Of a stretch of DNA of 64,000 nt, positions 7,927 through 17,186 are shown piece by piece. Origin of the DNA: CAYJBP01 sp964372025 (GTDB lineage: Bacteria > Bacillota > Dehalobacteriia > UBA4068). The stretch lies in contig CAYJPF010000002.1 in the NCBI GenBank assembly GCA_964372025.1, forward strand, positions 1-64,000, given 5' to 3'. The notes beneath the pieces were generated by a model. That model was not told where the DNA came from. It was given only the letters and a program-made list of their open reading frames with translations, and made no database searches. Within the stretch, counting starts at the first letter, position 1, and each line of letters starts with the position of its first letter. The position numbers were made by a program, and so were the translations under genes.

Positions 7927-9051
7927 ATGAATGGAGAAAATGATTTTTCAATGGATTTACTAGAGTCGATCGAAGAGTTTGATACAGCTAATTCTGCAGT
8001 ACCAGATCCGCAAGACATAGATCCACAAAACACTGAGGGACTAGAAGTCCCAGAGAGCGAAGGTGATAACGATATATTTGGGAACCCCCCAGATTCCACG
8101 GTAGATGAGGGAAAGGCCGCTGAAGAGCAGGTAAGCGATCTTTCTCCCAATTCTTTGTTATCTTCTGTCGCTAAGGCTTGCTATGAAGATGGCCTATTTC
8201 CCGATCTATCGGAGGAAGAAATTCAAGAAATTAAAGATAGTGAGTCTTTTGCTATCGCACTTAAAAAACAAATCACTGCAGGACTTTCGTCCGAGCAAAA
8301 GAAATTAAAGGAAATGCTAGAAGTCGGGATGTCTCCCGACGAGATTGATCAGTATGAAGGTACTTTGGAATATCTTAATAGTATTTCCTCTGATTCTCTT
8401 GAGCAAGAGTCTGATGAGGCTACTGCCACTAGAAAGAAGTTAATTTATAATGACTACATTTCTAGAGGATTTACAAAAGAGCGTGCACAGCGTGCAGTAG
8501 AACGTTCCATTTCTGATGGAACCGATATTGAAGATGCGAAGTTGGCTTTAGAGAGTTGTATAGATTTTTATACTAACGAATACGATAAGTTAATTACTGA
8601 GAAGAAGGCTGCTCGCGATAAGGAGATAAAAGCTCAAGAAACTAAGCTATCAGAATTTAAATCTAAAGTTTTAAATACAGAAACTCCTTTCGATGGTTTA
8701 GCTTTAGATAAAAAGGCCCGAGAAACTATTTATAATAATATGACTAAGGCTACTTATAAAGCAGACAATGGTCAGCCCCTCACTCCTATTCAAAAGTATA
8801 TTCAAGACAATCCTCTAGATGCACAATATTATATATCCATGATGTATACCCTTACAGACGGATTTAAAAATATTGACAACTTGACTAAGCAAAAATTAGC
8901 TTCTGAGAAAAAGAGTGCTCTTAAAAAATTAGAACAACAAATAAATAATACCAGAATCGCAGATAATGGTAGTGTTGATTTTAGTGACACTGGTGATGCC
9001 AATTCGTTTGATATTCTCAAACATTGGGATAATGTTACCAACACATTTTAA
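7927..9051 (+). CDS. Putative capsid scaffolding protein
   Basis: A 374-residue, strongly acidic protein directly upstream of the major capsid gene, the classic place of a scaffold. The N-terminal ~85 residues are disordered, rich in Asp, Glu, Pro and Ser. The rest is helical with coiled-coil stretches (EKKAARDKEIKAQETKLSEFKSK and KLASEKKSALKKLEQQ). No enzyme motif is visible. I placed the start at ATG 7927 because the longer reading frame would need a TTG start. The call is made from position and composition. Confidence 0.65.
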   Translation: MNGENDFSMDLLESIEEFDTANSAVPDPQDIDPQNTEGLEVPESEGDNDIFGNPPDSTVDEGKAAEEQVSDLSPNSLLSSVAKACYEDGLFPDLSEEEIQEIKDSESFAIALKKQITAGLSSEQKKLKEMLEVGMSPDEIDQYEGTLEYLNSISSDSLEQESDEATATRKKLIYNDYISRGFTKERAQRAVERSISDGTDIEDAKLALESCIDFYTNEYDKLITEKKAARDKEIKAQETKLSEFKSKVLNTETPFDGLALDKKARETIYNNMTKATYKADNGQPLTPIQKYIQDNPLDAQYYISMMYTLTDGFKNIDNLTKQKLASEKKSALKKLEQQINNTRIADNGSVDFSDTGDANSFDILKHWDNVTNTF

Positions 9052-9067
9052 TTAAATAAAATAAATT

Positions 9068-11425
9068 ATGCAATTAGGAAAATTTCAAATGAAATCCTTT
9101 ACTTCTTGGAAAGGACTAACTCGCGATAACCATATTGGTGCGATTTTTGGTCGAGCTCCACAGAAGGCGACTAACATGATGATTCTCATGTTGGCACAAT
9201 ACCGAGGCAAATGTCTTGACACATTCCTCCAAAGATTCCCGGTTAAATACTTCGAGACTGAAGACGAGTATACTTGGGACGTGATTGGTAGTTCTCGTAA
9301 GAATGTACCTATTATAGGTGCGCGTACATTAGATGGCACAATCGTAGCTACTGGTGATACCGTAGGTGCTAACGGCGCTCTTTTTGAAGTAATCTTCCCA
9401 GAGGATTGGTTTGCAGAAGGTGAGGTTGTAGTAGGCGAACTTAATGAGGTCTATCCACTGTACATTAAAGGCAAAGGTTACTCTGAGGGCTCTAACACAG
9501 TATATACTGTCCAACTTATGGGCGGTATCCTAGATGGTATGCCGGGTGAACAACTTCAGTCAGGTAAACGATTCAGTTGGGAGTATGCACCAATCGAGGA
9601 CACAATGTCTCTTGAAGTAGGTGACGTACGCTATGCTAGTTCTACAGCAATGCGCAATGAATTCTCTCATATTCGTATCCAAACTAAAGTACCTGGTAAT
9701 ATCCTAGATAAGAAGCTTCAAATTGGTATTCCATTCGTAGACACAGCAGGTACTAAACAAGTATCTAATACTTGGATGCACCATGTAGATTATAAGCTAG
9801 AGGAAACCTTCTCAGAATATAAATGTAATATTCTAATGTTTGGTCGCTCTAACCGTAATAAAAATGGTGAGTATCTTAACTTCGGTAAATCTGGTAATGT
9901 AATCAAGATGGGCGATGGTATTCGCGCACAAATGTCGATGGGTAATACTAAGTATTACAATAAATTTAGTATTAAGCTAATTGAGGACGCGCTCTTCGAA
10001 CTTTGCGAATCTAAGCTAGATTATAAGGATCGTACCTTTATTCTTGAGACTGGTTCACGTGGTGCGGCATTGTTTAGTAAAGCTGTTCTTGACGTAGTAT
10101 CAGGATGGTCAGCGGTTAATTTCCTTGGTGGAAACGCAGCTAATCCAGCCGTGATTAGTAAGACATCTAGCGAACTTCATGACAACGCACTTAGCGCAGG
10201 ATTCCAGTTTACAGAGTTTAAAGCTCCTATGGGAGTAACTCTTAAAGTTGAGGTGAATCCAATGTATGATGACCCAGTACGTAATAAGATTCTTCATCCA
10301 AGTGGTGGTGTAGCCGAGTCTTATCGCTTTGATATCATGAGCATTGGTTCTACAGAAGAGCCTAATATTCAACTTGCTAAAGTACGTGGCAAGGAAGAGA
10401 TTCGCGGTTATATGTGGGGATTAGCGGCGTAAGCCTTTACACATTTCTCAGTTCCCAGGCCCTGACCAATATCAGAAGAGAGGGCATAAAAAACAAGGTT
10501 AATTGCTGGAAACTCTTTAGAGCTTTTAGTACCCAAAACTTCAAACATTTAAATATGGAAGAAACATGGAAAGATATTGAGGGATTTGAACATAAATATC
10601 AAATTAGTTCCCTCGGAAATATCAAATCAGTTGATAGAATTGATACATTAGGTAGATTTAAAAAATCTGCTTTACGTAAAAAATCTTTTGAGAAAGATGG
10701 ATATGAGTATATTACTTTAATCGGAAGTAATAGCAAAACAAGATCTTTCTTCGTACATAGACTAGTAGCAAATGCTTTTGTTAAAAAGCCTGATATTGAC
10801 ACACTACAAGTAAATCATATCGATGGCAACAAATTAAATAATGCTAGCTCTAATCTAGAGTGGGTGACTCCACAACAAAATACTAAGCATGCGCTCACAT
10901 TAGGACTTCGCCCATCCGGAGAAGATCATCCGAATGCTAAACTAACTAATGCTCAAGTATTAGAGATTCCTACATTATTAAATTTAGGATATTCTCAGAA
11001 AAAGATTTCTATATTATATAATGTATCCTATTCAACTATTAAAAATATTTGCCAAAAACGTAAATGGCAATTTTTGGGTAACAATCTAAAAGATTAGACA
11101 ATCAGCAGCCAAGCTTCGCAAGAAGAAGGTTCAACGACTATCCCGTTCGGGAGTAGGACTCAAGTGAGTTCGAAACGCCTTGAATTAGTTATTTATTTAA
11201 CTAATTAAGATATAGTCTGAACTCTCTAGAAATAGAGAGAGAATACATGGAAACGATGTATTCGTAACGTATAATGTGAGAAATCCGTTTAATGGTAGTT
11301 CAAATAATCCATATATGTCGTATGCAGAGGACTCTGCACAAATCCACAAGATGGCTACTCTAGGTGTCTTTATCCTAGATCCAACTCGTACAATGAGTTT
11401 GATTCCAAATATTCTTGTAGAGTAA
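9068..11425 (+). CDS. Major capsid protein, coding sequence split by a group I intron
   Basis: Exons 9068-10421 and 11277-11425 join in frame to a 500-residue protein; the junction codon T+TG gives Leu and restores the sequence YMWGLRNPFNG. The C-terminal exon (MATLGVFILDPTRTMSLIPNILVE) is typical of the end of crAss-like HK97-fold capsid proteins. Unspliced RNA would stop at 10430-10432 and lose the last ~50 residues. All Trp codons are TGG; TGA is never used, unlike most neighbours. Codon use looks optimised (frequent GGT, CGT, GAC, TTC). It is flanked by the scaffold candidate upstream and a terminator downstream, consistent with very high expression. Confidence 0.9.
10422..11276 (+). ncRNA. 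Group I self-splicing intron in the capsid gene
   Basis: An 855-base intron. Core segments typical of group I introns are present: AATTGCTGGAAACTC near 10500, CAGCAGCCAAGC near 11104, GAAGGTTCAACGACTA at 11125-11140, and AAGATATAGTCTGAAC near 11207. The splice sites follow from two pairings. P1: exon TGGGGAT (10415-10421) with guide GTTCCCA (10451-10457), ending in the required U-G pair. P10: guide TTCTCA (10445-10450) is perfectly complementary to TGAGAA at the start of exon 2 (11277-11282). The intron ends with G at 11276. It carries an HNH endonuclease gene. Confidence 0.93.
10555..11097 (+). CDS. HNH homing endonuclease in the capsid intron
   Basis: A 180-residue intron-borne endonuclease. 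Domains in order: NUMOD4 (about 3-45, EETWKDIEGFEHKYQISSLG), HNH (about 65-110, with VHRLVANAFV and VNHIDGNKLNNASSNLEWVT holding the His/Asn residues), a linker, then a C-terminal helix-turn-helix (GYSQKKISILYNVSYSTIKNICQKRKW) for target recognition. It cuts intron-less capsid alleles so that the intron is copied in. It ends with TAG, a stop in this phage. I chose ATG 10555 because NUMOD4 starts there; a longer upstream reading would run into exon 1. Confidence 0.9.
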   Translation: MEETWKDIEGFEHKYQISSLGNIKSVDRIDTLGRFKKSALRKKSFEKDGYEYITLIGSNSKTRSFFVHRLVANAFVKKPDIDTLQVNHIDGNKLNNASSNLEWVTPQQNTKHALTLGLRPSGEDHPNAKLTNAQVLEIPTLLNLGYSQKKISILYNVSYSTIKNICQKRKWQFLGNNLKD

Positions 11426-11436
11426 TATATATATAA

Positions 11437-11461
11437 AGGGGAAGATTTCTTCCCCTATTTT
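11437..11461 (+). terminator. Intrinsic terminator after the capsid gene
   Basis: A perfect 8-bp stem AGGGGAAG (11437-11444) with CTTCCCCT (11449-11456), loop ATTT, then ATTTT. It lies between the capsid stop and the next ATG at 11474, probably giving capsid mRNA its own end with partial readthrough. Confidence 0.8.
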
Positions 11462-11473
11462 AAAAATAAAATT

Positions 11474-12466
11474 ATGGGAGAAAAAATAGATAACTTAGAT
11501 TTTAATCTTGATGCACTAGATCAAGGTGGGGTGGCAGTGGAATTATCTGCGACTCCTTCAAAAACTAAAGTAAGGGGACGAACTAAGGCTGCCCCAATTG
11601 ATATGGAGGTAGACAATTGTCTCCTAAATGAAAAGATCATTGTAAGAAAAATACTCAAGCCAAAAGGGGAGATTACAAATACGGGACATGTGTTATATGG
11701 CGGTATGGCCGATAATGCTGTTCAGTACATAACTCTTCCCATGAAATCTACGGGAGGGTATAAAAATGCGCTTACCAAGTCTGAAAAAGCTTTCCTAGAG
11801 GAAGCTATGGGACTAGAGGATAACGCGTTGTCAGTTCATCTTAAAAATGATAATTACTGGGAATCAGAGCATGCGATTGTTCGCTTAACTAAATCTGACA
11901 CAATTTTAGATTTATCTGATCCTACTGATTATATCAAGTATAAGATTCTTACGGCTAATTCTGGAATTATCGCAGATAGTCTAGGGACTATGCAGTCTAG
12001 ACCTAAAGAGACCTACCAGTATGTAATTATTCGTACAGGGGAGGAGACTAAGTCTCTTAATGAAGAAATGACTCTTTCTATGCAAGCTTCTTTGGAATTA
12101 GGCAAAGTTATGGAGAATAAAGATATTTTAAAATATCTCATTGAGACACTTGAAGGAAAGGCAGTATCAGACAATAGTTCTCTACAATGATTACAAGCAC
12201 AAGCATTTAAAAATATGAAGAGTAATACTAAATTATTTATTACTATTCTTCAAGATCCAGCAATTACTACAAAGGTTTTGATTAGAGAGGCAGTCAATCA
12301 CGGTCTTCTTCGTAAAAGAGGAGATTGGTATTATACCTCTGACAACTTACCATTGTCTGTATCAAATCAAGATCCTACTATGGAAATTGCGGCTAAGTAT
12401 CTTAATTCTCCAAAGAATCAAGAGTTTAAATTAATGCTTGATACTAAAATTAAAGCATTAAAGTAA
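11474..12466 (+). CDS. Hypothetical structural protein downstream of the capsid gene
   Basis: A 330-residue ORF under code 4 joined across the TGA at 12188-12190 (Trp239). The first ~40 residues are low-complexity; residues ~45-175 are a mixed domain (IVRKILKPKGEI, TGHVLYGGMADNAVQYITLP); the C-terminal ~90 residues (after the TGA) are basic and helical with RKRGDWYYTSDNLPLSV. I recognise no family with confidence. Directly behind the capsid gene it may be a capsid auxiliary, portal-vertex or packaging protein. The stop is one base before the next ATG. Confidence 0.65.
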
Positions 12467-12467
12467 T

Positions 12468-13211
12468 ATGAATTCTAGCGAAATAATTCAAAAGTTTAAT
12501 TTGCATTATGATAATATTTTGAGTGCAGCTGCTCCAGGAATAAATGAATATGAAATGTCATTATTTCTTACACAAGCTCATTTGGAAATAGTATCTAACT
12601 TTTTTACAGGAACTTCCCAAGGAAGATCATTGGATGTTACAGAATTTGAGAAGTCCTTATTCTCTAGATATATTCTAAAGGCTACTTTGGATTCTTCTAT
12701 AACACAACCTTTAGATGTAATTTTAGCTAAAGAATATACGGTGCCTTTAATAGAAGAGTGTATATTTATACTTAATGAAAAATGTATCGCTAATAATTCC
12801 TTTGTATTAGTTAAACCTGTAAGCCTTGATACTGAATATATTTGATTAGACAATCCCTTTAGGAGGCCATCTACTAGAAAGTATTGACGAGTAGACAGGC
12901 AATCAAAGGACTCTGTATATCGTAATGTAACACTGGTTACTCCGGTAGATTCTGGGCAATTTCAATACCAATATACGTATGTAAAGATGCCCGAGCCTAT
13001 CATAATAACTAGCCTACAAGAAGAGCCGTATAACTCCTTAGGGCTAAGCATTCGAGGAATAATCTCTAATACAGTAGACGGTGCTTTGGGCGAAGCTATT
13101 TCTCCCATGCTATGAGAACTTATTATTAATAGAGCTGTTGAATTAGCTACTAGGGACTATAAAGAAAACACCTTAGCTAACATAGCAGCTATGAATCAAC
13201 GTAACGAATAA
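12468..13211 (+). CDS. Putative head-tail connector (neck) protein
   Basis: A 247-residue ORF rebuilt across three TGA codons (the first at 12843-12845). The N-terminus (EIIQKFNLHYDNI, then INEYEMSLFLTQAHLEIV) is helical like small head-completion and neck ring proteins. The C-terminal helix ELIINRAVELATRDYKEN resembles the conserved end of ring proteins in crAss-like phages. Under the standard code only the first 125 residues are seen and ~370 bases appear empty. It is flanked by other neck and tail genes. The call comes from layout and remembered family pattern, not from a search. Confidence 0.65.
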
Positions 13212-13222
13212 ATTAAATAAAT

Positions 13223-14242
13223 ATGGCAACATATAGTGAAAATAGTGTAAAACACGTAATTGTGGCAAATGCCGCAGACGCAGTAACTGTCGTGGATGTA
13301 GCTACTGGCAAACCAGTCGTAGCATCTGGCGCAACAGCTGCGCAAGTTAATGCTGCAGATGTAAAATCTTTCTACTTTAACTACCTAAACGCAGAGGGCC
13401 AAAAAGTATTCTCTGATATTATAGAGAAAGATAAGCTTCGCAAGTATTCTAAAGCTACTTACAAAGCGCCTACTCAACGCGCAGTAACAATTGATTTTGT
13501 AGAGGATGTACTAACTCCTAATACAGAATATATGCTCCGTATCCTCATTCGTGAAGTAATGTCTGGATCTGTAGAAGATACTTTGAACGGCGTAGCATCA
13601 GTTGTTACATCTTCTTCTGCGGATGCCGCAACTCTGCTTAAAGATCTTACTTCAGGCTTTAAGAAAGACATCGAGCGTATGTATGGTGTAGCAGGCAAAG
13701 CCTTTAATAAAATGGATTGGCCTGTCCTAGAAGTAACAGAAACTGCTACGGGCATTGTAATTAAGGAGGTAGCTCCTGAGTATAAACCGTGGATTCTAGG
13801 CAAAGTGCAGTTGACTTCTTATAATTTTGAAGTGCTGCCGTCTCCACAAGCTACTCTCACTGCTACAGGTAATACTGCAAATGAGAGTTTTGATTGGGTA
13901 GTAAAGAAAGGTAATCTCTACAGCTCTGTAGTCGGAGGCTCGTTGGGCAATGGCTATGGTAAAGTAGCAGCAGACCAAGAATTCTTCTACCATGGAGAAA
14001 TTGGTGATGTGTATCGTGGTGTAAATTATCCTTATAACATTACTACTATGTACATGATTGACCCTGCGAAGAATTATGACACAATTGATTTGTCATTCTA
14101 CTTCCGTGGTGTAGGTACATCTCCACAAGCTTCGGAGAAACAATTATTGCTTTTCTGTGCACACGCAACTAGTGAGGCATCAGGTACTGAAGGTGCTATT
14201 TCTTTAGACATCACAGAGGTTCTTGACGCTATTACAGCATAA
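13223..14242 (+). CDS. Abundant virion protein (TGA-free)
   Basis: A 339-residue Ala/Thr/Val-rich, beta-structured protein with no membrane or catalytic motif. Like the capsid gene it uses only TGG for Trp and favours codons such as GGC, GTA and GCA, and it stands in its own unit with a terminator behind it, so high expression is likely. It could be a head fibre, capsid decoration or tail-tube-like protein. The end SLDITEVLDAITA is helical. I cannot assign the exact virion position. Confidence 0.65.
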   Translation: MATYSENSVKHVIVANAADAVTVVDVATGKPVVASGATAAQVNAADVKSFYFNYLNAEGQKVFSDIIEKDKLRKYSKATYKAPTQRAVTIDFVEDVLTPNTEYMLRILIREVMSGSVEDTLNGVASVVTSSSADAATLLKDLTSGFKKDIERMYGVAGKAFNKMDWPVLEVTETATGIVIKEVAPEYKPWILGKVQLTSYNFEVLPSPQATLTATGNTANESFDWVVKKGNLYSSVVGGSLGNGYGKVAADQEFFYHGEIGDVYRGVNYPYNITTMYMIDPAKNYDTIDLSFYFRGVGTSPQASEKQLLLFCAHATSEASGTEGAISLDITEVLDAITA

Positions 14243-14283
14243 TTATATTACTTTTAATAGTAATAAAATATTACAATACTTCC

Positions 14284-14331
14284 AAAATCCTTGTAAATTT
14301 AAGTTTAATCACTTATATTTACGAGGATTTT
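14284..14331 (+). terminator. Terminator-like hairpin
   Basis: A 15-bp stem, AAAATCCTTGTAAAT (14284-14298) with ATTTACGAGGATTTT (14317-14331), contains one G-T pair and has an ~18-base loop. It lies 42 bases after the stop of the abundant virion protein. The T-run is short, so termination may be partial. Confidence 0.65.
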
Positions 14332-14367
14332 ATTGTATATATACAATACGTAATTAAAACATTTATT

Positions 14368-15288
14368 ATGACTATTGAAAATTTATTAAAAGTATTTATA
14401 GAAAAACCATATTTAGTAAAAATGGGTAAAGGCTCTTTGAGCAAAAGATTGCGCGCTACTCCGAAAGAAATAATGGCCGCTAAAAAAGCATATTATGCAC
14501 AGTATAGAAAAACTGCTCCTATGCCTAAAATATTAATTCTTGATATAGAGACCGCTCCCCATAAAGCTTTTGTATGAAGACTTTGGAAAGAGAATGTAGG
14601 GCTATCACAAATAATTAGTGATTGGTATATGATCTGCTGGAGTGCTAAGTGGCTTATGGGAGAAACGGTTTTTGGAGAGACTCTTACTCCTAAAGAAGCA
14701 AGAGAACAAAATGATAAACGTATAGTAGAGTCTCTTCGAGAGCTATTAAATTCCGCTGATATTATTATTACTCACAATGGTAAGCGGTTTGATGTCCCTA
14801 AAATAAACACTCGTTTGCTTCTCCACAATTTATCCCCAGTTGCGGGATACCATCACATCGATACGTGTGAAATTGCTCGTAGACAATTTGGCTTCTCTTC
14901 TAATAAATTAGATTTTATAGCTACTTCTTTTGGAATCCCCAATAAATTACATACTACTTTTGAGTTATGGTCTGGCTGTGTTGAAGGAAATAGAGAGTCT
15001 TTAGAAAACATGCTTACTTATAATAAAAGAGATGTGGAAATTCTAGAATCTGTATATCTTAGATTACGACCTTGGATTAAGAATCATCCTAATGTAGCTT
15101 TATATTATGAGAGTGATGAGATGCGCTGTCCTAATTGCGGTGGACAAAATTTAACTGAAGGAAAAATTTACTATACCTCAGTTCAAAAATATATGACATA
15201 CACTTGTGAATGTGGAGCCACTGCTCGTGTTCGTCAATCTATTCCAATTGAAAATGCGGATATATTACTAACAAATAATTTACGTTAA
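14368..15288 (+). CDS. DEDDy-type 3'-5' exonuclease with zinc ribbon
   Basis: A 306-residue RNase H-like exonuclease read across the TGA at 14575-14577 (Trp70). Exo I is LDIETAPH (Asp59, Glu61), exo II is THNGKRFD (Asp142), and exo III is YNKRD (Tyr218, Asp222), giving the DEDDy set. The C-terminal ~50 residues hold a zinc ribbon (CPNCGG, later CECG). The basic N-terminus (GKGSLSKRL) may contact nucleic acid. The TGA falls between exo I and exo II, so recoding is needed for an active enzyme. Its location between virion genes rather than in the replication block is unusual and suggests a role in packaging, ejection or genome-end processing. Confidence 0.85.
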
Positions 15289-15965
15289 TGATAACTTATA
15301 GAGAATTAGTTTATATGATTCTAGATGAATGTAAGCAGACTTACGATGACTCCAGAATAGAACCTGAACATATTATATTTCTTATAAATAAATATAGAGC
15401 TATATTTATTAAACAAAGGTATGGAGGGATTAAAAAGAATGTTCCTAAGCCTTATTATCAAACATTTACAGTGCCAAGTTCTGCGTATGATAATTTAATT
15501 TTAGGTGATTTTAAAAGTATAAAAACTTCTATACAAATACCTAATATTCTAAATGTTCATGGTACATTATTAGAAACAATAGTTTCATTCAAAGACGACT
15601 CAGAACTTGATGCAATTCCGATTGCTTTCATTAATCCTGAGAGATTTAAGTTCGTAGGAAATAACCCTTGGCTAAAAGATTTTATATACACTACTATTAG
15701 TCATGATAATTATTTTTGCATCAAAGGATACGTTCAGAAATATTTTGGCAAAGCCCTCTTGATTAAAGCCATTTTTGAAAATCCAATGGAATTATCTACG
15801 GAAGAGCCATTAGATGTAATTTGTCCGATAGAGCATGCATTGATACAGCCTATAGTGGAATCTGTGTTAAAAGAGTTATTGCCTATATTATATATACCGA
15901 CAGATGTAAAAAATGATTCTGCGGACGACCTTTTAATAAGTACAACTAATGGCGTTGGGAAATAG
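15288..15965 (+). CDS. Tail/neck ring protein, crAss-like type
   Basis: A 225-residue protein beginning TYRELVYMILDECKQ, then EPEHIIFLINKYRAIFIKQRY, a helical N-terminal pattern shared by crAss-like ring (neck) proteins. The rest is beta-rich (YQTFTVPSSAY, IPIAFINPERFKFVGNNPW) with a helical end. It starts inside the stop of the exonuclease gene (TAATG), ends with TAG, and overlaps the following gene by 17 bases. It likely forms part of the connector between portal and tail hub. Confidence 0.72.
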   Translation: MITYRELVYMILDECKQTYDDSRIEPEHIIFLINKYRAIFIKQRYGGIKKNVPKPYYQTFTVPSSAYDNLILGDFKSIKTSIQIPNILNVHGTLLETIVSFKDDSELDAIPIAFINPERFKFVGNNPWLKDFIYTTISHDNYFCIKGYVQKYFGKALLIKAIFENPMELSTEEPLDVICPIEHALIQPIVESVLKELLPILYIPTDVKNDSADDLLISTTNGVGK

Positions 15966-16479
15966 ACCTAAGTACGGTAAGTGAATTACTAAATCAATTA
16001 CTATAAAGGGGGCACTAACATGATATAGAAATCATAGGGGATTAAATAAAGAAAGCGTTATTCCGGAAGCTAAATATTATAAACTCATTAGGTTTATTAA
16101 TAACTCAATCAAAGATAATTTATGTGAGGGAAAGGAGTTTGTATTCCCCTATAGATTGGGGAAATTATACGTAGACCAATACACTCCAAAAAATTATATC
16201 ACACATGAGGGCAAATTTAAATCCACATTCCCTATAGATTGGCCTACTACTAGGCAATTATGAGAAGAGGATGAAGAAGCTAGGTTAAATAAACAATTGG
16301 TTAGATATGAGGAAGACGCTCTATGCTGCGTACGTTATTCTAGACTGAGAGTAGGATATAAAAATTCAAATTATATTTCATTTAAGCCCCACCGTGAATT
16401 ACGAAAGTCTGTATTCGCAGCATTTCGAGAAAATAAATTTACACCATTTAAAAAACAAAAATATTATGGGAAGTTATAA
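15949..16479 (+). CDS. Conserved-type phage protein hidden by recoding
   Basis: A 176-residue ORF under code 4 with TGA at about 15982, 16021 and 16261; the standard code leaves only its last 60 residues. It is basic and contains EFVFPYRLGKLYV and KYYKLIRFIN, with a C-terminus rich in Lys, Arg and aromatic residues (YISFKPHRELRKSVFAAF). Three of its four Trp residues are TGA. I recall related short proteins between ring-protein genes in crAss-like phages; the function is unknown, perhaps neck assembly. It overlaps both neighbours (17 and 14 bases). Confidence 0.68.
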
Positions 16480-17185
16480 ATATACATCAGTAAAAACAGT
16501 GTTTGACCAAGCATTGAGGAATCCGTTATTAAATGGGCTCTCCTTCGAAGCTATGGTGGATTACACTATATCTTTCTTACATATTGTAGGAGTTCCTGCA
16601 GAGTTTGTAGATAAACTGTATACGGTTGATTATGACAATTATAGAGCACCTATTCCAGAGGATTTCGTAGAATGTAATCAATTATTAATAGATAATATAG
16701 TGGCTAGATGAGCGACTGACACAATGCATACTTTTTACGCAGACCTTCCCTCAGATAATAGTTATATTAATGCTACAAATTTCTATCGTCCGACGGACCT
16801 AACTTTTTCTATAAATAATAGTTATATATTTACTTCTAAAAAGAAGGGCACTATTAATATGTCATATAAAGCAATTCCAGTGGGGGAAGAAGGGCTCCCA
16901 ATGATACCGGACGATCATGTATTTTTTAAAGCGCTCCGCCTCTTCATTGAAAAAGAGCATTGTAGGATATTATATTTAAACGATAAATTAGCAGGAGATA
17001 AATTTAATAAGATCGAGCAGGATTATTACTGGGCAGTAGGTCAATGAGAAACTTCTTCTAGACAATTAAATCTATCTAAGGCAGAGGCCCTATTTAATTC
17101 TTTTCGCACTCTTATTGTTCGAGATTCTGAATTTAAGAATAGATTTAGGAATGACGGCGCAAAAGAAAAATTATTAAATCATTAA
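16466..17185 (+). CDS. Tail/neck ring protein, crAss-like type
   Basis: A 239-residue ORF with TGA at about 16709 and 17045 (standard code: three fragments). The N-terminus YTSVKTVFDQALRNPLL is followed by a helical bundle. The middle (YKAIPVGEEGLPMIPDDHVFFKAL) and the end (DYYWAVGQW, SKAEALFNSFRTLIV) match the remembered pattern of crAss-like ring proteins next to the tail hub gene. No catalytic motif. It ends one base before the hub gene's ATG. It likely forms the ring between neck and tail barrel. Confidence 0.75.
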
Positions 17186-17186
17186 T

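Noticed and set aside
10414..10554. N-terminal extension of the intron endonuclease upstream of ATG 10555
   Set aside because: The frame runs through exon 1 and the intron P1 region; the NUMOD4 domain begins at 10555.
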